Below, piece by piece: positions 22,152-31,100 of a DNA stretch of 64,000 nt. The stretch is from Symsagittifera roscoffensis. Lineage: Eukaryota > Xenacoelomorpha > Acoela > Convolutidae. A program made the position numbers and the translations under genes. Every line of letters begins with the position of its first letter. Within the stretch, counting starts at the first letter, position 1. The stretch covers positions 38,701,330 through 38,765,329 of the forward strand of contig NC_087062.1 of the NCBI RefSeq assembly GCF_963678635.1, written 5' to 3'. The notes beneath the pieces were generated by a model, which worked only from the letters and a program-made list of their open reading frames with translations, did no database searches and was not told the origin of the DNA.

Positions 22152-25100
22152 TTGCTTGCTTGCATATATAAGATGAAAAACGTAATGCGCTATGGACGCA
22201 ATGTTTAACTGAATGCATAGTTTTAATTTTTTCGAGTGCATTGCTTCAAAATTCCTTAAGGCTCGACTTTTAAGAGAAGTCCAAGAGTAATCTAGATTTT
22301 AAAACATCCTAAAGTTTTGATCATTCTAAAACATTTTTTTTTTGAAAAAAATCTTTCTGACAAGATGAAATCAGTTCATCTTCATGGCTACACAAAACCT
22401 GTCCATTTTTGTCCAAAATTTGGCGTTTAAAGATTCATATCAATGTAAAAAAAAATTATAGCTTTTAACAAGCGTATTGGGCAACGTAGTAAATTTTCAA
22501 AATAATTTTGACTATCAAAACTAATCTGAATTCAAATACTCTGAAGTTCTGCGGTTGCCTTTTTGTCGGCAATTTTTTTTGCTCTGAACAAATTACATGG
22601 CGAATCTTTGTTGAAGGAAAATTTTTTTTTATTGTGCTCTTGAAATAAGGCAAAAAAGAAGTTATCCGATACAGCGCAATCATTTTTCTTTGCTCCTTTT
22701 GTCAGTTCAAATGCAGCTTTGAATACTTTGATTTGAAGTTTTAACGCCGTGTCACTGTCTCAAGTACAGAAATATTTCAAAAAATTTAAAAGTTCGATAA
22801 ATTTTTTAAACGATACAGTGCTGATTTAAATTATCCGGACAAAACGCATTAAACTAGAAGTTTCAAACTCGTTTTTCTCAAATTGGGGGGTTGATTTTAG
22901 AAAAAAATATACTGAGGAGAAAATTTGCTGAAAATTTTAGCAGAATTATTATGGTTAGATTTGTTTTGCGAATATCCTGCATAAATTTTTACCCGAAAAA
23001 TGGATCAGTTTGGACTTTTTTTAGGTCAATCAGAAGTTACGCCAAAACTACTTGGTCGATCACTGACAAAATTATTTCAAAAGGAGCCTCCTACGTAGCC
23101 TAACGAACTTTAAGAAGGGTACATTCTCCAAAAAAAGCGCAAAAAATAGCACGACCTTTTTTGTATATCAAACAAAAATAAAGTAATTAAGACAACGTTT
23201 TGGAGATTATATCTTTCTTAAAAATTGTTGGGCTACGTAAGAGGCTCATTTTGATATAATTATGTCATTAATCGACCAAGTAGTTATGGCGTAATTTCTG
23301 GTTGACTAAAAAAGTCAAAACTGATTCATTTGTGGGGTAAAATTTTGAGCCTGATTTTCGCAAAACAAATTAAATCGTGTTAATTCTGTTGAAAATCTCA
23401 GCAAGTTTTGTTCACATGGTTTTTTTACCAAAAGTCAACCAAATATGAGAGGAACGAGTTTTTTAATTTCTAGCTTAATGCGCTTTGTCCGGATAACTTA
23501 AATCAGCACTGTATAAAAACAGCAACCTCCATGCTTAGAAAAACAAACTTTTCCGTACCAATTTGCTCTGAAATCACTTGAAATATTTTAAAGCTCATCG
23601 CTTGAAAAGCTTGAATTGAAAAACTTAATTTTTTGCAGACCATTTTGCTCTATGAAACTTGCAATTTTTGAACTTTCATCGTTTGAAAAGCTTGTTTTGC
23701 TAGTAACAATAAATTCACTGAAAGAATGCAAAACGATGGCATCAGTTCAAATTGGAGCCAATATTTCAAAAATTCGGGTAAGTGAAGACGAATCCAAGAC
23801 TTGTGGAGACATGATTTTACCGCTTTCTTATCGAGATTTCTAATTTAACCTAAATCTGGCGAACGAATTTTCCAACAGCGCGGAGCAGACAATGCTTTTG
23901 ATTCGATTCGCTTGACTTGCTTTTCTGCAAATCGACAATACTGTTTATTTCAAACCGGTTGTTTAGGGGTACCCTTTTTCACCCTGTTCAAATAAAACTT
24001 TGCATAAATCTCGACCTAATCATAAAATTATGCATATTTCTGAAATTTTGCGCATTAGGTTCGCTTATTTCACACAAAAGTTGCCAACCTCAAAAACGTG
24101 CACTAATTTCTTGTATTGGGTTATTCAACCGCAAAAGTCACTCAATTGAATCACTTCAGGTTGTCTGTTAATGTCCAACTGAAATTTGAAAACGTTATTT
24201 CGATGGTGGAAAAATTGATTATATCTGACTTGAAAGACCCGAATGTAAGAAAAAATCCTTTGACTGCAAAAAGTATGAAAAAAAAACGCGAACAAAATGG
24301 GGAAAATCCTACTTGACTAATTTGATGAATATTTTTTGTAATAATAATTATTCAGCGAAGTAAAAAAAATTAACAAAAAGGCTCTTTTTGACACACGTCG
24401 TTTTCTTGTTGTTCCGACTTTCGATACGAAAGTAACGGAATATTTGTGCTCGGGGTGGGTTTTTTTTTCTTCAGACAAATTTCGACTTTTTAACTAGCCA
24501 TCTTTGACGGAATTTTCTTACATCATTCGAAAGGTATTGTTGTCCTGAGCTTAAATGTGAAAAAATATTTCACCTGTGATTATTTTTTGTAAAGTTATGG
24601 GGGTTTAAAAATTGCCATTTTGACCATTTTGACCAATTTGGGACAATTAACGCGCGATGTACTTCGCGCTATTAACGCGCAAGCGGAGATTTAATCCGTC
24701 CTTGAAATTGTACCAAATTGGTTGAAGAAGCTTATTTGCCATAATTGAGTTGTTACATGGCGCGTGGGGGCATGATTTTCATTAAAAAAATTCAAATTTT
24801 AGAAAAAAAAATTTCATTTTATTTAATTTCATTTAATTTTTTTATGTTATTACTGCTCCATAAACCTTAAAAGACAGTCGGAATATTCAGGGCTTCGCCC
24901 TGATACGAGCAGTCTTGTTCTGATTTATAGTGCATATTGCGAAATAGCGTCTTAAATAAATTTTTGGGACTTTGATACATGCGATGCCAAGTTCATTATC
25001 TTTTGTTTTCATTTTATTATTTACTGATTTGTAATTTCCTGGGCTTATTAATTTCCTTCTTTGGTTCAACAAATTATAAATTGAAATCAGGTGTGCTTGT

Positions 25101-28100
25101 GACCGCATTCAGACCGCCCTTAAAATTGGATAGCAATTAGCTTTTCGTTCGCACTGCTGCAGGATGTTTGTAAAAAACTATGGAATTTAGCTTTGTGATG
25201 CCGGCGATCAAATTGCGGCGATAAAGGCAAAACAAGACTGCTCGTATCAGGGCGAAGCCCTGAATGTTCCGACTGCCTTTTAAGGTTTTATAGAGCAGTA
25301 ATAACATCAAAAAATTAAATGTATCAAAACAAATTTAAAATTTTTTTTTCTTAAATTTGAAATTTTTTTTGAAAATCGTCCCCCACACGCCATATTAAGT
25401 ACAAAAGGATAGATTTCGCTCCAAATAAATTTAAAATTTTTTTTTCTTAAATTTGAAATTTTTTTTGAAAATCGTCCCCCACACGCCATATTAAGTACAA
25501 AAGGATAGATTTCGCTCCATGTAACAAATCAATTATGGCAAATAAGCTTCCTTCAACCAATTTGAAACATTCTTTTATCCAACTTAAATCTCCGCTTACG
25601 TGTTAATAGCGAGAAAAATATCGCGCGTTAATTGTCCCAAATTGGCTAAAATGGCAATTTTTAAACCCCCATAACTTTACGAAAAAATGTCACAGGTGAA
25701 ATATCTTTTCAAATTTAAGCTCAGGGCAACAATACTTTTTGAATGATGTAGAAAAATTCCGCCAAATATTGCTAATTAAAAAGTCGAATTTAGTTTGAAG
25801 AAAAAAGTTCGCCCCGAGCACAAATATTCCGTTACTTTCGTTACGTAAGTCGGAACAATTAGTAAGACTTGGCGGAGGACCAAAATTTCAGTATCATTAT
25901 GAGGCATATTTAATATCAAACAATCAAATATTATGTTTAAACAAGACTGTTCGTATATCAGGACGAAGCCCTGAATGTTCCGACTGCAGTTAAGGTCAAT
26001 TAAAAAAAAAATTCGGTTGAAGAATTGAAAAATATTAGAAAAAAAAATTTTGTTTTCATTTTTTCTTCATTTTAACGCGCCACTATTTTAAATTCTAAGG
26101 AAGTGTTTAGCGTCCCGGTTTGCGTGCGATAGGATGAAATTGTTGGTCTCAATCAAATTTAGTTGCTTACGTGTGTTATAATTAGCTGCTTTAATTAGCT
26201 GCTTACGTGTGTTATTAATTATTACGTAAGCAGCTAATTAATGCGTAGGCGCGCAATAATTAGCTGCTAACGTGTGTTATAAGTACGCAATAAAACGCAA
26301 TTAATAATCCCAAATTGTCCAAATAACAATTTTCGAACCCCCGTAAATTTACGAAAATTAATCACAAGTTAAGTTCTTTTTAAATTTGAGCTCAGGACAA
26401 AAAATTTTTTCAAAGATTATAAAAAACTTCCGTCTAAAACGCTTGGTTAACAAGTCGGAAATTGACTGAATAAAAAAAAACCACACCTAGTATAAATATT
26501 CTGCACTCTCTTCAGAAGTCAGTACAATAATAGCTCTTGAACACTTAAAGGGTGTAATCAATTTATAAACCAATATTTAGTGACTCCGTGTTGCAGCCGT
26601 TTTACTCTTACGAGGATGCTACTAGCTATTAAGTAACTTTCGCAATACGAGGATGCTGCTAGCTACTAATTAGTATTATATCCACATGCTCGTGTGCCAT
26701 CGAACAAAAAGTAATATTTTTAACCATCATGGCATCCTTTTTTGTACGAAGATCATGGTGTAAGCTCACTAATTTTTTGGAGGGCAAGAAACCAAATGAG
26801 GTGAGGCAATTTTTTCGTTCCGCTGCAGTTTGTTTTCAGGCGCGGCTCGTGTTTTTTTTTTCAAGATTTGCCCTGTAACTTCATAATTAGAGACAAACTC
26901 AGAAACTTTCAACTCTACTTAGCTCAGAGAGTTTCTTACATGCAAAATTATTTGAGTTTTGAACCGGTAAATTTAAGAATATGCATGTATCTGCATTATT
27001 TTTGTTCCAAAGTTGGATCCAGATTCTATTCAGATGTGTTTCATTTGTTTATTTTGTAGTTTCCACGTAAAATAAGGCGTCTCAAACAAACCTTAGATTG
27101 GGATGAATGATACACCATTAAAAAACCCTTGCAATTGTGACTAGACTTCGACTTAAAAACTTTCATAAAATTGTTTGTCTACAACTCAAGTTTGACGTTT
27201 CAATTTAGACGCATTTAGAATGATTTCATCTTTTCTGTAGTTCATTTCAAGCTTGTATTGCGTACAACTTTCTATAACATGATTTTTTAAATGAAAAAAT
27301 GCAATTGAAATTGCTAAAGTTTGAACTTGTTCAATTGTATTTTTTTGTATTGTTTTTGTTTGCACTCGCTAATAAGGCGAAAAAAATATCAATTTTTCTC
27401 AATACAATTTTTTCCGAGATGTTGCGTTGCAGCTCAAGATACAATGGTAAGAGATTTTTGACAACAGGTCACTGATCCTAAGCTAATGCTCATTTGTGTT
27501 TTTGAGTTTTTTAAACTGAACTAAAGAAGACCACAAAAACTGTTTTATTTGAAAGTTTTTTTAAAATGTCAAATTTTCTAATGTTAATTTTTGACATGAT
27601 TGGAGGAATAAAATCAAAACCTGCAAATATTAGAGTCAGTTTGTGGAAAACTACTTTGAAGTGGGAGTTCATTGTCGTTTGTAAAATTCGTGGCATTTAG
27701 TGTGCAAAATCTTAAGATTGAGGCCAATTTCTTTCACAGCTGAGGCAAGAATTTCGAACAAGAAGCGTTATCATTAAAACTTGTCGTGGTAACTGGCACA
27801 GCCAGCCATTTTTTATATTACTTTGACGGTTCCCAAGCTTATCACCCCGTGTTTTGTAACCCCCTTTTTCTTAACCCCCTCTCATATAACCCCCAAATCA
27901 GATAACCCCACTACAATTTAACCCCTTTTTAAAACCAATTGTTAGAATCAAAGTGAAAGTTACTTGAAAAGGACTCGGAACCATATCGTCGGTAAACATC
28001 AAAGCTTTAATTGCGAAAAATTTTGCGAACCAAAATGAGTTAAAATGCACGCTGCTAAATGCATTTTAGATTTGAAAAGAAATGACCTTGCCGATAGTCT

Positions 28101-31100
28101 AGACTTTGATATGAACTTGAAAACGAATCCGACCGACATGATTCAAAATGGTGCATATACAAAACAGTCCAAAACCATTTGAATTTCTTGACCTTGATCT
28201 TTTGGCGCCGACAGAATTGATCTACGCTTTGAAAACTCAAACATGGGCTTAATTAAAGATCAAAGAGCCAAATTTGGAAGAATAAATCGGATGACAACCA
28301 AAGGCCTCATGGTATAGTGGTTAAAGCGTTAGTCTCAAAATCTAGAGATCAAAGGATCAAATCCCTGGCGGCACAAAAAATTTTCCAATTTTTCCAAAAA
28401 AGTTGAATTTCGGGTAAAAATGATAACGGGTATACCAAGGGTACAATAAATGGGTTAACCTTACAGGGTTGGGCGGAAGGAAAAGAAAAGTCATCACCTT
28501 GTATGTATTTATTATTTTGCCGGTTTCAAATCGACTCTAGCTCAATTTTGAAAAATCAAGGAAAATAATTAAACTTGGAAAAATTTTTATTGCTTGGCAA
28601 TATAGATTAAATAGCAAATATTTAACTCAAGTTCGCCATAGCGCGAAAGAAATGCAAATCAGTTTTTTCTTCGTACACATGCATAATATTCTGCACTTTT
28701 TCGTTGAGCACCCGGTATTTTTTCTTTTTTGTAAATTGGTGCCCACTCGAGGCGTTATAAAAATTAAGTTTTTGGACGGAAGCGTCTTTTTGCAAATTTG
28801 CAATCACTTTCCATATACTGGGATGCGATCCACTGAAGTATGACTGTATCGCTTAGCTCCTTGATGTTTTTCAAAACTAGTCGAGCATCACTAGTTGGGG
28901 TGTTACTATCGCTTAGCTCCTTGATGTTTTTCAAAACTAGTCGAGCATCAGGTTTGCCCGTGGAAATATCGTGATTATGTTGACCCCTCGTTTCAATAAA
29001 ATTTTCTCCTTCCGTAATTGCTGTTGCGCGGCATTTATGGGTTTGGTACTTTGAGCAGTTCCAATTTGTTGTTGTTTTGTTTTTTCGTTTAAGGTAATAC
29101 TCGTGGCCTGATACCACTAGCATTTGTTTATCTTTCGAAGATTAAAAAAAATGGAATGACGCTTCAAACATTATATCTGATCTGATAGAGTGGTATAACA
29201 ATGGTTAAAGAAATAGGCAGTATGATTTTTTATAAAACTCACAAACGTCTTTTGTTGCCTTCAATTAGCACCATGTAGGTTATCTCTGTTTTAAACGCGT
29301 GAGTGAGGGATTATTTCTCTAACTAATCGAAATGCAATTACTTTTGAGATGCTAGAGGCATCAAGTGAATTAAGACTAGCTTTTCAGGCCTCAATTAGTA
29401 AGCTTAATTGGACTACTCCTGTACTTATAAAAAGGACTTAATTTGGAACAAATTATCGTCATTAAAAGGGGGTTAAATTGTTGTGGGGTTATCATGTTAC
29501 GGGGTTATGATATAGGGGGTGTAAACAGAGGGGGTTAAATATCGTAGGGTTAAAGAGTGGGACACCACTTTGACACGCTGTTTTTTTTCGAAACGCGAAG
29601 GAAAAATTTATAAATGTTGGTTATCATCACAAATTTTTTGACTGCTTTATAACGTTTACGGAATTATTTTCAAAATTTACTTTAATTTGATGAAGTTTTA
29701 ATAAACAATAGAAATTATTTCTTCTCGTACTTTTCATTGAAATTATCCTCCGCACGCCATATAAGGTGATAGATTTCACTTATAGTAACTTAAACAGTTA
29801 GTGCAAATAACCAGCCTCAATTACTTTTGAAACTATTTCTAAGCCGGGTTACTTCTCCGTTTCCGCGTTACAGAAGGAAATATAACGCTCATTTACCAAG
29901 TTTGAGTTCAGATTATCAATGCTTTCAATTGGTTAGTAAAAAACCGCCCAAAATTGACTAGTTTGAGAGTCGAAAATTGTCTGGAAGCAAAACCAACCCG
30001 AGCTCAAGTATTCTGTCATCCTCCTCAAAAGCCGGAACAACAAGCGACAATTCGTATAGGTGATCATTCATAACAAGAGTGCTCGTATCAAGGCAAAACC
30101 CTTCAACGTCTTTGAAATAGTTTTGAAAATTTGATTTTTTTCGCCACTTTTTTGATTTTTTTTTCAAAACTACAAGATTTTTTTCGCCACTTTTTTGAAA
30201 CCTTTCCCAAACGCTATGCCAGGTACAAAATTTACAATTTTTCTTGTCGGTCAACGGATTAAAACACCAAAAATCTGGCCTTCATTCAATTTAAAACAAT
30301 TTATGAGCGGGTTGAATAGCCGTTTACACGTTAATACACAAAACATCTCGTGCTAATTGTCGAAATTAGCCAAATTGGCAATTTCGAACCCCCATTATTT
30401 TCAACAAAAGGTTCACAAGTTATTTTTTTTTAATTTGAGCTAAAGATATCCTTAGCCATCAGATGCATTGAGAGAAAAAAACTACCCCGATCATAAAAGC
30501 CATCAGATGCATTGAGAGAAAAAAAACTACCCCGATCATAAATATCCCGCCCCTTTGTTCGAATGTCGGAAATACAACAGAATCAGTTGATTCAAACTCA
30601 CGATAATGATAATTGTCTCGAATATTTCCGCAGATGCCAATGTTTTTTACGGCCTGTCACTTGTTTACGAATTGTTACCTGCTACGAATTATCGCCCTTT
30701 CCCTTACACCAGTTCCTCACTGGGTCCTTTTTTCAGCAACTTTGTTAACTAAGAGATGTGGTAATAATTTCGGTAGCAGTAGTTAAGAAACAATTCGCCA
30801 TTTTTTAGGGTTCGGAACGTGCTGCTGGGGATCTTCGGAGTGTCGGTGGTGCAGGGGGCAGTCTGCTTCGGCTACTACTTCACCTCCCTTAAACTCCTCC
30901 AGGACATCATAGATGTGCAGAACTACATGGTCTACAATATACTGGTGATCACTGCTCTGGCCATCATGTTCTACTCCTACTTCCACATCATCAAGACGTT
31001 CCAGTTGCAGAACGAACGACTCAGACGTCGACCGGTTAGTGAGAATCACAAAACTCAAATTAACATCATCTCTAGTTGACAAACATTCTGCAAGATAAGA

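Larger units (their letters stand above)
27843..29562 (-). mobile_element. ~1.7 kb DNA element with AACCCC-array inverted termini and a FLYWCH ORF
   Basis: The left end carries AACCCC at 27858, 27873, 27888, 27904 and 27920 (period 15-16). The right end (about 29465-29555) carries the inverse array GGGGTT with the same spacing; ATTTAACCCC and the GATAACCCCAC block match between arms. Between them lie a tRNA-like sequence and a minus-strand FLYWCH zinc-finger ORF. FLYWCH domains occur in many Mutator-like transposases, so a MULE-type origin is plausible. I see no transposase core, and no clear target duplication. Confidence 0.55.

Noticed and set aside
22059-22241. Frame with Ser-Leu repeat
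   Set aside because: Product of the (GA)n microsatellite.
25307-25489. 60-codon frame with a perfect internal peptide repeat
   Set aside because: It is the translation of the 97-bp tandem duplication inside a non-coding HINE.
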